NCBI RefSeq assembly: GCF_004405105.1
Contig: NZ_SORW01000022.1
Span: 1 to 64,000 of the forward strand
DNA: 64,000 nucleotides
Direction of reading: 5' to 3'
Source: Jeotgalibacillus sp. R-1-5s-1
GTDB taxonomy: Bacteria; Bacillota; Bacilli; Bacillales; Jeotgalibacillaceae
Part shown: in pieces, positions 15,808 to 24,407 of the stretch
Layout of the letters: each line of letters opens with the position of its first letter
How positions within the stretch are numbered: position 1 is the first letter of the stretch
Position numbers and translations under genes: made by a program
Notes under the pieces: model-generated
The model's database searches: none
The model's input: only the letters and a program-made list of their open reading frames with translations
Told to the model about the DNA's origin: nothing

Positions 15808-16920
15808 TTATTTCAGAATAGATTCGGGTGTATATGGTGACAAGTCCAAAACCGTTTCTTCACCGGCTGCAAGCCTGGCAAGCTCCGCACCAAGAAACGG
15901 ACCGGATGTTAAACCGGATGCACCAAGCCCATTGGCAAACAATAGATTTTTGATTCCGGGAAACTCACCGATCACCGGCAAAAAGCCAGGTGTAAAAGGA
16001 CGATAGCCAACCCGGCCTTCAATGAATTCAGCTTCTTCTAGAGCAGGGGCAATAAGGGTCGCTTTATCAAACACTTCGCGTATACCGGAAACCGTCAAAC
16101 GATCATCCATTGGCACATCATTTTCATGAGTGGCACCGGCAACGAGCCTTCCATCATCAAACGCGAGCAGATACTGGTCTCCAGGCGGGATAACGACCGG
16201 CCAGTGGTCTGTTTGATCTTCTACCTTCAAATGCAAAATCTGCGCTTTCTGATAGGACACATCGATTTCAATCCCCGCTGCAGAAAACAGCTCTTTTGCC
16301 CATGCACCTGCTGTTACGATAACCATATCTGCTGAAATAAACTGTCCCGAAACGTGAACGCCTTTCATGCTCCCCTGTTCAATCGCCAAATCCGCCTGTC
16401 CCTCCAAAATCCTGGCTCCAGACTTAACAGCTGCCGACAGAAGTGAGTCCCGAAGTTTCGCACCATCCACCCTCGCCGCACCTTCAACATAGAGGCCTGC
16501 GTATTCATCTGTTAAATAAGGAAAATACCGATTTATTTCTTCATTACTTACAGGAGTTAGTTCCCCAATCTCCGGTGCCTCTTCCCTTTTTTGAAGTGCT
16601 CGCTTAAGCATCTTGTCCCTTTTAACGGGATCATCATGAAGACAAATCGCTCCGGTCTGCTTAAATCCATGATCACTCTCCCCTGCTTCATTCAGCATCG
16701 GAATAAGCTCACGGTAATAAGCAGCCCCTTCCCTGACCAGGGCATACCATGCTTTATTTCTTCTCTGTGACAGCCATGGGCAAATAATGCCTGCTGCTGC
16801 TCCCGTTGCCTGCCCCTGATCTTTTCGATCCACCACTGTAACCTGAAACCCTCTTACCGCTAAATGGTAGGCAGTAGACGCGCCAAGAATCCCGCCACCA
16901 ATTACGATCATTTTCTTCAT
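15808..16920 (-). CDS. FAD-dependent amino acid/amine oxidoreductase (DAO family)
   Basis: 370 residues with an N-terminal Rossmann motif IGGGILGASTAYHLA for FAD and the glycine oxidase/D-amino acid dehydrogenase fold. The C-terminal region VGYRPFTPGFLPVIGEFPGIKNL, followed by ANGLGASGLTSGPFLGAELA, is typical of the DadA/ThiO/YurR group. It is probably a cytoplasmic or membrane-associated oxidase or dehydrogenase acting on small amino acids. No thiamine genes lie beside it, so ThiO is not assumed. The start codon is preceded by GGGGAGTG at longer-than-usual spacing. Confidence 0.8.
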   Translation of the reverse strand: MKKMIVIGGGILGASTAYHLAVRGFQVTVVDRKDQGQATGAAAGIICPWLSQRRNKAWYALVREGAAYYRELIPMLNEAGESDHGFKQTGAICLHDDPVKRDKMLKRALQKREEAPEIGELTPVSNEEINRYFPYLTDEYAGLYVEGAARVDGAKLRDSLLSAAVKSGARILEGQADLAIEQGSMKGVHVSGQFISADMVIVTAGAWAKELFSAAGIEIDVSYQKAQILHLKVEDQTDHWPVVIPPGDQYLLAFDDGRLVAGATHENDVPMDDRLTVSGIREVFDKATLIAPALEEAEFIEGRVGYRPFTPGFLPVIGEFPGIKNLLFANGLGASGLTSGPFLGAELARLAAGEETVLDLSPYTPESILK

Positions 16921-16943
16921 TTAAAACACACTCCCCGAAAAAT

Positions 16944-16976
16944 AAAAAACGCTCATTCCATTGGAAGATGAGCGTT
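16944..16976 (-). terminator. Terminator downstream of tRNA-Val
   Basis: On the minus strand AACGCTCAT pairs with ATGAGCGTT and a run of T follows. It sits 8 bp beyond the tRNA 3' end. Confidence 0.82.
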
Positions 16977-16984
16977 CAGCATTA

Positions 16985-17057
16985 TGATTCCGACTGGTCT
17001 CGAACCAGCGACCTCCACCCTGTCAAGGTGGCGCTCTCCCAACTGAGCTACGGAATC
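16985..17057 (-). tRNA. tRNA-Val(GAC)
   Basis: 73 nt. The acceptor stem GATTCCG pairs with CGGAATC, followed by discriminator A; CCA is not encoded. The D-loop has AGCTCAGTTGGGAGAGC, the anticodon stem CCACC/GGTGG encloses TTGACAG with anticodon GAC, and the T arm has GGTTCGAGACC. It is a single tRNA gene with its own terminator. Confidence 0.96.
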
Positions 17058-17160
17058 ATGATATGTAGGATTAATCGACATCTTTTATATTAATCGCAAA
17101 ACAAGCTGATGTCAATGAAAAAGCAGGGTTCAAAAGCTTTTTTTCCAGAACACTTAAACC

Positions 17161-17190
17161 TTGAATAAAGAACGTATGTTCGTATATACT
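17161..17190 (+). promoter_or_regulatory. SigA-type promoter with embedded LexA (DinR) box
   Basis: -35 TTGAAT (17161-17166) and -10 TATACT (17185-17190) are 18 bp apart. Between them AGAACGTATGTTCG (17169-17182) matches the Bacillus SOS box CGAACRNRYGTTYG except at the first base. The position between -35 and -10 is the usual one for repression by LexA. Confidence 0.75.
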
Positions 17191-17210
17191 ATAATCAAGG
17201 AGGGATTCCC

Positions 17211-17438
17211 GTGCAAACACAATTAAGAAAATGGATGGCTGACCAAACACCAGTTGAGATCATCTATCTTGACCGGACAGGAACATTCACAAGACGTAAA
17301 ATTATCGTATATACCATTGCTGCAAATTCCATACGTGCCTACTGCTTCACCAGAAAATCCATCCGCACATTTCAAATCGATTGCATCCTGTCAGCCGCTC
17401 CAGCCAAACGGAAAAACCCATACCTGATCAGTTCATAA
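17211..17438 (+). CDS. Small WYL-like domain protein, probably SOS-controlled
   Basis: 75 residues starting at GTG, with AAGGAGGG 6 bp upstream. The central part follows the WYL-domain pattern: VEIIYLDRTGTFTRRKI, then SIRAYCFTRKSIRTFQIDCIL, resembling the ligand/nucleic-acid-binding core of WYL regulators but with no helix-turn-helix. The LexA box in its promoter suggests induction by DNA damage. WYL domains are known in regulators and accessory proteins that sense nucleic acid or nucleotide ligands; a role for this free-standing version is not known to me. Confidence 0.65.
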   Translation: MQTQLRKWMADQTPVEIIYLDRTGTFTRRKIIVYTIAANSIRAYCFTRKSIRTFQIDCILSAAPAKRKNPYLISS

Positions 17439-17698
17439 TCAAACCTGCACTCTCTAAATTGCTTTTCAAATTACCTTATATTAAAACAACCATTAAAGTA
17501 CCCGTAGTACGCCTGAAATATGACTTTACTCTGAGATCCTGATTCATCCTCAAACTCCTATGACGGAAAGGGTGAGGTGAAACCAGCCACGCTAAGCATA
17601 AGTCCTGACCGGCTTTTCACATCATAAGAAAAAAAGTAGTGGATTGATTTCCCTGAGGCCCGGACCGACTTATAGTTACCCGTTCTACCCCATACAAT
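17439..17698. other. Non-coding stretch with a decayed repeat
   Basis: No credible gene. Part of it (about 17541-17617) looks like a degraded family A copy in forward orientation: TTCATCC, then ACTCCTATGACGGAAAGGG, GAGGTGAAACC and, at the right, GACCGGCTTTT. The outer arms no longer pair. Confidence 0.5.
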
Positions 17699-17729
17699 AT
17701 AAAAAGCCGGGACAACACCGTCCCGGCTT
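17699..17729 (-). terminator. Terminator of the TRAP transporter operon
   Basis: On the minus strand AAGCCGGGAC pairs with GTCCCGGCTT, followed by TTTTATA. Confidence 0.88.
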
Positions 17730-17746
17730 CGCTCAAGATCATATCA

Positions 17747-19732
17747 TCAGGCACTCGCCGTCTGAAGCTTATCCTTATCTTTCCGCTTCCAAACAAACTG
17801 GAGCACCAATAAACCAACAAACAACGCTGCACCAAGAATATCCGTAATTCCTTCAGGATACACAAGCATAATACCCGCAGCCAGCGCAAGAATACGCTCA
17901 ATTGGGTGAACCGGTCTGTACCAGTACCCGATTACAGCCGCTCCAATAGCGGTCATACCCGCAAGTGCTGTAACTACCGAGAGTGATATCTCAAGTGCAT
18001 TCGTATCGATCAACAATAACTGAGGAGACAGAACAAACATATACGGGATAATAAATGCCCCTATTGCCAACTTGGCGGCATTGATCCCGGTTCGTATCGG
18101 TTCTCCTCCCGACACCCCTGAGGCGGCAAAAGCAGCAAGTGCTACCGGAGGCGTAATGTCAGCCACAATACCAAAGTAGAATACAAACAGGTGAGCTGCG
18201 AGCGGCGGTACATCAAGCAGAATCAATGCCGGAGCAGCAATCGTTGCTGTAATAACATAGTTTGCAGTAGTAGGTGATCCCATTCCGAGAATAATCGCTG
18301 CAAACATGGTGAAGAATAACGTTAACAGCAGGATGCCGCCGGACAGATCTACAATACCATTAGCAAGCTTTAATCCAAGTCCTGTACGGGTTACAACTCC
18401 AACAATAATACCCGCACATGCAGTTGCAACCGCAACGGATAGTGCCGTTCTTGCCCCGTCAGCCAATCCATCAAAGAACTTTCTGATATTAATTCGTGTA
18501 TCCTTTCGAATCATACTGACAAGAATCGTAATGACAATTGAATAAAGAGCAGCACGGATAATGGAGTTACCGTCAAGCAGCAGGAAGATAACAGCAAAAA
18601 TTGGTGTTAACAGATAAATTTTCTTAAGTACAACAGACTTCTTTGGAATCTCACTGTCCGGAAGTCCGGTTAATCCAATTCTTTTAGCTTCAAAGTGTGT
18701 AATAATCCAGATCCCTGCAAAGTACAGCACTGCAGGAATCGCTGCTGCTTTCGCAATTTCCCAGTAAGTGACGCCCCCGATGAATTCAACCATCAGGAAC
18801 GCTGCAGCTCCCATGATTGGTGGCATCAGCTGACCACCTGTAGATGCGGCAGCTTCTACTCCACCGGCAAACTCTTTACGATAACCGAGTCGTTTCATCA
18901 TCGGAATGGTAAAGGAACCGGAAGTCACAACGTTTGCTACAGAGCTTCCACTGATTGTACCCTGCATGGCACTAGAGAAGATCGCAACCTTTGCAGGACC
19001 TCCAACGGCTTTACCGGCAAAGGCAACTGCCAGATCGTTAAAGTACTGACCGATCCCCGTTTTAACGAGGAACGCTCCAAACAACAGAAACAGGAAGATA
19101 AACGTTGCTGATACATATAACGGAGTTCCGAAAATACCTTCAGAAGAAATAAATAACGTATTTACAATGGACTCTATATCCTGACCTCTATGGCGCAGGA
19201 ATCCAGGCATATAAGGTCCAAAATAGGCATAAGCGATAAAAGTCATCGCAATAATCATAATTGGAAGGCCGACAGCTCGTCTGGTCGCTTCCAGTACTAA
19301 AATAATCGCAATAAGGCCCGTCCAGAAGTCCATCGGTGAAACAGATCCAATCGTATTAACAATTCGTTCTTCATTCAACGGGTAATAGGCACCAACCCAA
19401 ATAGAGGTCAGAGCTAAGAGTGCATCATACCATTTGAGCTTATTGTGACCGATCTTCTTTTTAGAAGCTGGAAATAGTAAAAATACCAGTGTCAGTGCAA
19501 ATCCAAGATGAATGGACAGCAAGGTCTGACGAGGGATGGATTGTGTAATAGCGGCATAGATCTGAAAAGTTGAAAAAGCAATCAAGCCAATAAAGACAAC
19601 CCAGTTTAATATTCCTTTATATTGTTTCGTTCTGGCATCCGGGTCATATTTAGCCAGTAGATCCTTTTGGTCCTGTTCACTGAACTGTTCATCATTTTTA
19701 TTCTCAAGTTCAGGGTTCTTATGATCTGACAT
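17747..19732 (-). CDS. TRAP transporter fused permease (TAXI type)
   Basis: 661-residue integral membrane protein that combines the small (DctQ-like) and large (DctM-like) subunits, as in TAXI-type TRAP systems. Characteristic stretches are GSSVANVVTSGSFTIPMMKRLG, with EAAASTGGQLMPPIMGAAAFLM after it, and MGSPTTANYVITATIAAPAL. About 16-18 hydrophobic helices are present; both ends are hydrophilic. It works with the binding protein encoded two genes upstream to import an organic acid or amino acid, driven by an ion gradient. Its start overlaps the end of the DUF1850 gene by 14 bp. Confidence 0.92.
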   Translation of the reverse strand: MSDHKNPELENKNDEQFSEQDQKDLLAKYDPDARTKQYKGILNWVVFIGLIAFSTFQIYAAITQSIPRQTLLSIHLGFALTLVFLLFPASKKKIGHNKLKWYDALLALTSIWVGAYYPLNEERIVNTIGSVSPMDFWTGLIAIILVLEATRRAVGLPIMIIAMTFIAYAYFGPYMPGFLRHRGQDIESIVNTLFISSEGIFGTPLYVSATFIFLFLLFGAFLVKTGIGQYFNDLAVAFAGKAVGGPAKVAIFSSAMQGTISGSSVANVVTSGSFTIPMMKRLGYRKEFAGGVEAAASTGGQLMPPIMGAAAFLMVEFIGGVTYWEIAKAAAIPAVLYFAGIWIITHFEAKRIGLTGLPDSEIPKKSVVLKKIYLLTPIFAVIFLLLDGNSIIRAALYSIVITILVSMIRKDTRINIRKFFDGLADGARTALSVAVATACAGIIVGVVTRTGLGLKLANGIVDLSGGILLLTLFFTMFAAIILGMGSPTTANYVITATIAAPALILLDVPPLAAHLFVFYFGIVADITPPVALAAFAASGVSGGEPIRTGINAAKLAIGAFIIPYMFVLSPQLLLIDTNALEISLSVVTALAGMTAIGAAVIGYWYRPVHPIERILALAAGIMLVYPEGITDILGAALFVGLLVLQFVWKRKDKDKLQTASA

Positions 19733-20246
19733 CCATCTTCACTCCTCTCAACAATTCCCATAATGTTAAGTCTTTCACTGAAATAGAAATCGCAGTCCCC
19801 GGTTCTATATAATCATCCAGAGCGTGAGCATCCTGATTATATCTGAATACATGACTGACCACGACCTGGCTTGTGTACAAATTGATTGCAGGAAGTAACC
19901 TGTTCATGTTTTCAATTCTGAATTTCCCGTCTTCCTGTACAAAGGTTTCGCCTTCATACAAAGAATTGGATGGCATCCCGATCGCCGTATCTTCAAATTC
20001 CAGCGCAGTTTGCCTGATTTGGTTGTCCTCTGTCATTTCATAATAATCAATGACTGGTGAACGATGAATAGAATGAGTGTATTCAAGCTGAAAAGCAGCA
20101 TTTTCATTTGCGGGGATATAAGCCAACAATTCGTTTGTCCGCTGATGATGAAAAGCAATAACGTGTTGAAAAGGCAGGAAAAATACGGTTATTATGAATC
20201 CAGCCATAAAAATAATTAAAATCCATTTAATGTTTTTGTTTTTCAT
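19719..20246 (-). CDS. DUF1850 protein associated with the TAXI-TRAP transporter
   Basis: 175 residues. One N-terminal membrane helix (ILIIFMAGFIITVFFLPF) is followed by a predicted external domain with the family-typical QLEYTHSIHRSPVIDYYEM region. DUF1850 genes recur beside TAXI-TRAP permeases, and here the gene lies between the binding protein and the permease, with a 14-bp overlap into the permease. Its biochemical role is not established. Confidence 0.82.
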   Translation of the reverse strand: MKNKNIKWILIIFMAGFIITVFFLPFQHVIAFHHQRTNELLAYIPANENAAFQLEYTHSIHRSPVIDYYEMTEDNQIRQTALEFEDTAIGMPSNSLYEGETFVQEDGKFRIENMNRLLPAINLYTSQVVVSHVFRYNQDAHALDDYIEPGTAISISVKDLTLWELLRGVKMDVRS

Positions 20247-20270
20247 CTTCAGTACAACTCCATAAGAATG

Positions 20271-20300
20271 GGCAAACAGGCCCCTTCGGACCTGTTTGCC
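20271..20300 (-). promoter_or_regulatory. Intercistronic hairpin inside the TRAP operon
   Basis: GGCAAACAGG pairs with CCTGTTTGCC, extended inwards to a stem of about 13 bp around a GAAG tetraloop. It is not followed by a T-run. It lies between the binding-protein gene and DUF1850 and probably stabilises the upstream mRNA end, allowing the binding protein to be made in excess. Confidence 0.65.
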
Positions 20301-20317
20301 ATTTTAAAGCTTATTGA

Positions 20318-21289
20318 TTACTGTTCATCAAAGTAACGCTGGGCACCAGGGTGAACGTCAATGCCGATCCCCTCAAGTGCTGTATCAACAGTAATAAATT
20401 CACCTTTCGGGTGAGTAATTGAATCTGTATTTTCAAAAATTGCTTTTGTAATGTCATATACTACATCCTCAGAAAGCTCTGAAGAAACGGCTAGCATCGC
20501 CTGAACCGCTACTGTTGGAACTGTTTCTTCAAGTCCGTAAGTTCCTGAAGCTACTTCATCCACTGAGTAGTATGGGTATTCTTCCATCAGGGCTTCAGCC
20601 ATATCTGCTTCTACCGGTACAATGACTACGTCTACCTGAGCCGCAAGTCCCTCAACGGCACCTGTTGGCGTTCCACCTGTGATAAAGGCGGCGTCAATTG
20701 AGCCGTCCTGGATACCTGTAGTTGAATCATCGAATGACAGGTTTTGTACATCCATGTCTTCAAAAGACATTCCGTGTACTTCAAGGATCTGCTCAGCATT
20801 CAGACGCGTTCCTGATCCTGATTCACCAACTGAAACTGTTTTGCCTGCTAAATCTTCAACAGACTCAATTCCTGAATCAGCCGTCGTTACGATTTGAATT
20901 GTTTCAGGGTATAGCGTTGCAAGTCCCTGAATTGTTTCAATCGGCCCGTCAAACATCTGCGTTCCTTCAACAGCGTATGAAGCAATATCCGTTTGTACAA
21001 ATGCGATCTCAGCATCTCCATCGTTAATCAGAACCATATTTTCAGCGGATGCATTAGATGTATTTGCTGTCGTATCAATACCTGTTTCATCCTGAATTAA
21101 CTGTGCAAAAGTACCACCAAGCGGATAATAAGTACCACCTGTACCGCCCGTTGCAATGTTTAGGAAATCAGGTGTCTCGGAACCGCCACCTTCTCCTCCG
21201 CCACTGCTTTCTTCGCCGCCGCAAGCAGCAAGAATCATCGATGCAGCAAGAATCGGTGCCACGGTACCAAAAATCTTTTTCTTGTTCAT
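20318..21289 (-). CDS. TAXI-family TRAP transporter substrate-binding lipoprotein
   Basis: 323 residues. The signal peptide ends in a lipobox, MILAAC, with Cys at position 23, followed by a Ser/Gly linker (GGEESSGGGEGG), so it is a lipoprotein outside the membrane. Family motifs: IATGGTGGTYYPLGGTFA near residue 45, VSVGESGSGTRLNAE, and FITGGTPTGAVEGLA. It is the first gene of the three-gene TRAP operon. The ligand is unknown; related proteins bind glutamate-like or dicarboxylic acids. Confidence 0.92.
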   Translation of the reverse strand: MNKKKIFGTVAPILAASMILAACGGEESSGGGEGGGSETPDFLNIATGGTGGTYYPLGGTFAQLIQDETGIDTTANTSNASAENMVLINDGDAEIAFVQTDIASYAVEGTQMFDGPIETIQGLATLYPETIQIVTTADSGIESVEDLAGKTVSVGESGSGTRLNAEQILEVHGMSFEDMDVQNLSFDDSTTGIQDGSIDAAFITGGTPTGAVEGLAAQVDVVIVPVEADMAEALMEEYPYYSVDEVASGTYGLEETVPTVAVQAMLAVSSELSEDVVYDITKAIFENTDSITHPKGEFITVDTALEGIGIDVHPGAQRYFDEQ

Positions 21290-21389
21290 TTTTGTTTCCC
21301 CCTCTTATAAATTTACATAACTACGTATACCATTTTATCATGCAATGTTACATTTATGTCAAACATCATGTGACAGGAACAAAAATACA

Positions 21390-21429
21390 AATGCGTTTAA
21401 TCCTTGATATAATAAGGATTAAACGCATT
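21390..21429 (-). terminator. Terminator of yutG
   Basis: AATGCGTTTAATCCTT pairs perfectly with AAGGATTAAACGCATT. On the minus strand TGTATTTTTG follows, and on the plus strand CATTTTTTT follows. Confidence 0.82.
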
Positions 21430-21509
21430 CATTTTTTTCGTGTTGTATCCTTCATTTATATTTCATTTACAATACACCCTGCAGAACTTTGCATAGATTT
21501 TGTATGAAA

Positions 21510-22055
21510 TCATTCGTCTTCAATAATTCTTCTTTCATTTTCAGGGAGATTTTCTTCAATGTCTCTTAACTTGTGGGCAAGTCTTGAAGAAGCATTGGCG
21601 GCAATGGCTGCAACCATATCGTCCAGAAAAGTATGCACACCGCCACCTCTTTTAGTATCAAGCTTCTGAATGATGCCGATCTTGTTCTTATCAAGATGAC
21701 CAAATGTTGTCACAGCAATACTGCCGTAACCGAGTGATGCTCCCAGTGCAATGGTCTCATCTACGCCAAATAGCCCTTCGTCTGATTCAACGATTGATTG
21801 CAGCGGTTCAGAAAGCTTTTTCTGTTCGGCAAGCCGGTCAAGCTCAATGGCTACGAGGATTGCGTGCTGCATCTCTCTTTTTAACAGTACCTTTTCAACG
21901 CTGTCGACACATTCATCCATTGTCAGTTTTCCGTTATAAGGTGATTGCATTTCGTACACAATATCAGCAATGTCCTGAATACTGACTCCACGCTCGATCA
22001 GCGATTCGTGAGCGGCTTTTGTAACCTCATGTGAATGAACACGATTTTGATTCAT
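21510..22055 (-). CDS. yutG: PgpA-like phosphatidylglycerophosphatase family protein (YutG)
   Basis: 181 residues, similar to the low-GC Gram-positive PgpA family represented by B. subtilis YutG. The C-terminal part TKRGGGVHTFLDDMVAAIAAN is typical of this family, with the acidic pair in LDDM as the likely catalytic or metal site. Unlike E. coli PgpA it has few hydrophobic segments. The ATG at 22055 lies 9 bp after AAGGGG; a TTG one codon upstream is less likely. The actual substrate is not certain. Confidence 0.75.
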   Translation of the reverse strand: MNQNRVHSHEVTKAAHESLIERGVSIQDIADIVYEMQSPYNGKLTMDECVDSVEKVLLKREMQHAILVAIELDRLAEQKKLSEPLQSIVESDEGLFGVDETIALGASLGYGSIAVTTFGHLDKNKIGIIQKLDTKRGGGVHTFLDDMVAAIAANASSRLAHKLRDIEENLPENERRIIEDE

Positions 22056-22170
22056 CAATGATTACCCCTTTTCTATTTATATCGGTTTAAAAAGCGTCCT
22101 CTCTAGCATGATATGATACAATCTATCTGTAAACGCTTCAAATTTTTTTGTCGAAACAGGAGGACTCGTT

Positions 22171-22905
22171 ATGGCGAATACAGGCACAGTGAATGAACAT
22201 ACAATCTACAGTGAGGCCTTGCAGGAAGAGATCTCATTTCTTGTTTATCTACCCTCAAATTACTCTCCTTTATATAAGTATACCGTTGTGGTGGCACAAG
22301 ATGGGAAAGATTATTTTCAACTTGGAAGGGTTCCACGTCTTCTGGACCGCCTTCAGTCTGAAGAAAAAATCGAAAACATGATCTTTGTTGGCGTTCCTTA
22401 TCAAAATGTAAAAGACCGTTATGAAAAATATCATCCGGAAGGTGCTCAGCATGAAGCATATATCCGGTTTCTTGCAAGAGAGCTGACTCCATACATTGAT
22501 GAGCATTTTCCAACGTATCAAATGGGACTTGGCAGAGCTTTAATAGGAGATTCTCTGGCAGGAACCGTTTCATTTATGACGGCATTAAAATATCCAAATA
22601 CATTTGGCCGGGTCGTTATGCAATCTCCACTTGTGAATGAGCAGGTTCTGGAAGCAGCTTCAGGCTTCAAAGATAAGCATCTGATTAATTTCTACCATAT
22701 TATCGGCAATCAGGAAACTTCCGTTAAAACAACCCGGGGTTCCGAAGAAGATTTCCTTACTCCAAACCGTCAATTGCACGAGCTCATGACTGAAAGTGGC
22801 TACACTGTTTTTTATGATGAATTCGATGGCGGTCATACATGGAAATACTGGCAACCCGACCTTGAGAGAGTGATGGACATCATGTTCAAAAAAACGAATT
22901 ATTAA
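22171..22905 (+). CDS. yjcH: Putative esterase, YjcH family
   Basis: 244-residue alpha/beta hydrolase of the enterobactin-esterase-like (esterase D) group. The nucleophile motif is IGDSLAGTVSF (Ser near 132), and a C-terminal histidine lies in GGHTWKYW. The start ATG follows AGGAGG by 8 bp. In B. subtilis yjcF, yjcG and yjcH are neighbours; here yjcH comes first and is separated from yjcG by about 120 bp with its own promoter-like region. The substrate is unknown. Confidence 0.85.
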   Translation: MANTGTVNEHTIYSEALQEEISFLVYLPSNYSPLYKYTVVVAQDGKDYFQLGRVPRLLDRLQSEEKIENMIFVGVPYQNVKDRYEKYHPEGAQHEAYIRFLARELTPYIDEHFPTYQMGLGRALIGDSLAGTVSFMTALKYPNTFGRVVMQSPLVNEQVLEAASGFKDKHLINFYHIIGNQETSVKTTRGSEEDFLTPNRQLHELMTESGYTVFYDEFDGGHTWKYWQPDLERVMDIMFKKTNY

Positions 22906-23027
22906 AGGCATATTTATTCACGGGATATTGATTTCATTCATCACTGACTTCATTTAAACAGCGTACGTGTTGATTTTTTTGCTATAATAAAACTGATTAT
23001 GACAGAACTGACCAAGGAGGCTGAAAC

Positions 23028-23549
23028 ATGATGAAATTCGGAATTGCTGTATTCCCTTCAAAAAAATTACAGGACCTTGCTAATTCTTATAGAAAGCGAT
23101 ATGACCCGCATTACTCGCTCATTCCGCCTCATCTTACACTGAAAAACCCATTTGAGGCATCAGAGGAAGAAATTAATGAAATGGCAAAAAAACTTTCCGA
23201 AACGGCTAAAAAAACTCGTCCATTTACACTCAGAGCCTATAAAATCAGTTCTTTCCAGCCTGTTAATAACGTGATTTACTTTAAAGTCGACGCTACACCA
23301 GAATTATTGCAGCTTCATGAAGAGCTTCATACTGAAGATCTTGGCGGCAAACCTGAGTATGCGTTTGTTCCACACATCACGATCGCACAAAAGCTTTCAA
23401 ATGATGAACATTCAGATGTATATGGCTCTCTACGGATGGCTGGTGTGGATCACGAAGAAACAGTGGACCGTTTTCATTTGTTATACCAGCTTGAAAATGG
23501 ATCATGGACCGTGTATGAAACCTACCGCCTGGGTGGTGCTGAATCCTGA
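23028..23549 (+). CDS. yjcG: 2H phosphoesterase family protein YjcG
   Basis: 173 residues with both HxT/S motifs of the LigT/2H phosphoesterase fold: HLTLKNPF (about 45) and HITIAQKL (about 122). Such proteins cleave or form 2',3'- and 2',5'-linked phosphodiesters of RNA or nucleotides. AAGGAGG lies 7 bp before the first ATG (a second ATG follows directly). It overlaps yjcF by one base (TGATG), so the two are translationally coupled. Confidence 0.88.
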   Translation: MMKFGIAVFPSKKLQDLANSYRKRYDPHYSLIPPHLTLKNPFEASEEEINEMAKKLSETAKKTRPFTLRAYKISSFQPVNNVIYFKVDATPELLQLHEELHTEDLGGKPEYAFVPHITIAQKLSNDEHSDVYGSLRMAGVDHEETVDRFHLLYQLENGSWTVYETYRLGGAES

Positions 23550-23974
23550 TGATCGTAAAGGTAGCTGAAACAGAACAGGAAAAACAGCATGCATTTGCTG
23601 TCAGAAAGAAAGTATTTGTTGAAGAACAGCGGGTTCCTGAAGAAGAGGAACTCGATCAATTCGATGAAACCGCAACTCATTTTGTCCTGTATGATAAAAA
23701 CCTCCCTGCTGGTGCAGGAAGGTTCAGGGTAAAGGATGGAAAAGGTAAAATAGAGCGCGTCTGTGTCTTATCAGAATACCGTGGCAAGAATGCAGGTGTA
23801 ATGGTGATGGATGCCATGGAGCTCTTTGCCAGAGAACAGTCCGTCCTTTCACTCATTCTGAATGCCCAGACGCACGCATTAGGATTCTATGAAAAACTCG
23901 GATACTCCGTTACTTCTGAAGAATTTCTGGATGCCGGAATTCCTCATGTCACAATGGAAAAGATCCTTTCATAG
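23549..23974 (+). CDS. yjcF: GNAT-family acetyltransferase YjcF
   Basis: 141-residue GCN5-type N-acetyltransferase. The N-terminal strand VAFAVRKKVFVEEQ-like pattern (FAVRKKVFVEEQRVPEEEEL), the acetyl-CoA loop region VCVLSEYRGKNAGVMVMDAM and the closing FYEKLGYSVTSEEFLDAGIPHVTM are typical. The start overlaps the stop of yjcG. The acceptor is unknown. Confidence 0.87.
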   Translation: MIVKVAETEQEKQHAFAVRKKVFVEEQRVPEEEELDQFDETATHFVLYDKNLPAGAGRFRVKDGKGKIERVCVLSEYRGKNAGVMVMDAMELFAREQSVLSLILNAQTHALGFYEKLGYSVTSEEFLDAGIPHVTMEKILS

Positions 23975-23988
23975 TTTCTTACACATCC

Positions 23989-24020
23989 AAAAGCCCTTCG
24001 CGGATATGCAAAGGGCTTTT
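23989..24020. terminator. Bidirectional terminator after yjcF
   Basis: AAAAGCCCTT pairs with AAGGGCTTTT around a 12-nt loop, between converging genes. Confidence 0.85.
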
Positions 24021-24024
24021 CATA

Positions 24025-24312
24025 TTAGATGGATTCATTAAAATGCTGGCCTTTTCCTGTGTACTTCGGGATTAAGTGAGGTGGAATTGGTGCAGAATGG
24101 TATAGTGGCAGTTCTTTTTTTATCGTTACTTCATCTGTCTGATCAGTCCGGTTCATCTGCCTTTCAAGCTGATCTTCAAAATCCCTGTTTGATCTTCTGT
24201 AAGGCTGTACACGGTACACAGGCGTTAATTGATAAGGATCGTAATCCTTCATCGTTACTCTTTCAGCATATTGCTGATACTGATAGTTGTTAACCGGTGC
24301 GATATAACCCAT
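24025..24312 (-). CDS. Small Tyr/Gln-rich hypothetical protein
   Basis: 95 residues starting MGYIAPVNNYQYQQYAERV. It is hydrophilic, rich in Tyr, Gln, Arg and Pro, with no membrane helix; a charged stretch FEDQLERQMNRTDQTDE may be helical. The ATG at 24312 is preceded by AGGGGGTGAGAAGG; an upstream in-frame ATG would add 17 residues without support. It is flanked by spoVIF and the yjcFGH group, so a sporulation role is possible, but the family is not recognised. Confidence 0.7.
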   Translation of the reverse strand: MGYIAPVNNYQYQQYAERVTMKDYDPYQLTPVYRVQPYRRSNRDFEDQLERQMNRTDQTDEVTIKKELPLYHSAPIPPHLIPKYTGKGQHFNESI

Positions 24313-24407
24313 CCTTCTCACCCCCTGTTTGCTCATATTATTACCGCTTGAAAGCCTTCTCAAACGTGATAAAACATATTACGTAAACAGGTCGTTTTTT
24401 ATGGGGG

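Noticed and set aside
18695-19111. A 138-residue frame opposite the TRAP permease
   Set aside because: Antisense shadow of a well-supported gene with no start signals.
21058-21507. A 149-residue frame opposite the TRAP binding protein
   Set aside because: It crosses the real gene's start and a terminator, and its His/Gln-rich composition is that of an antisense reading.
22120-22140. Possible cre site before yjcH (TGTAAACGCTTCAA)
   Set aside because: Only the left half fits the consensus; two conserved positions on the right are wrong.
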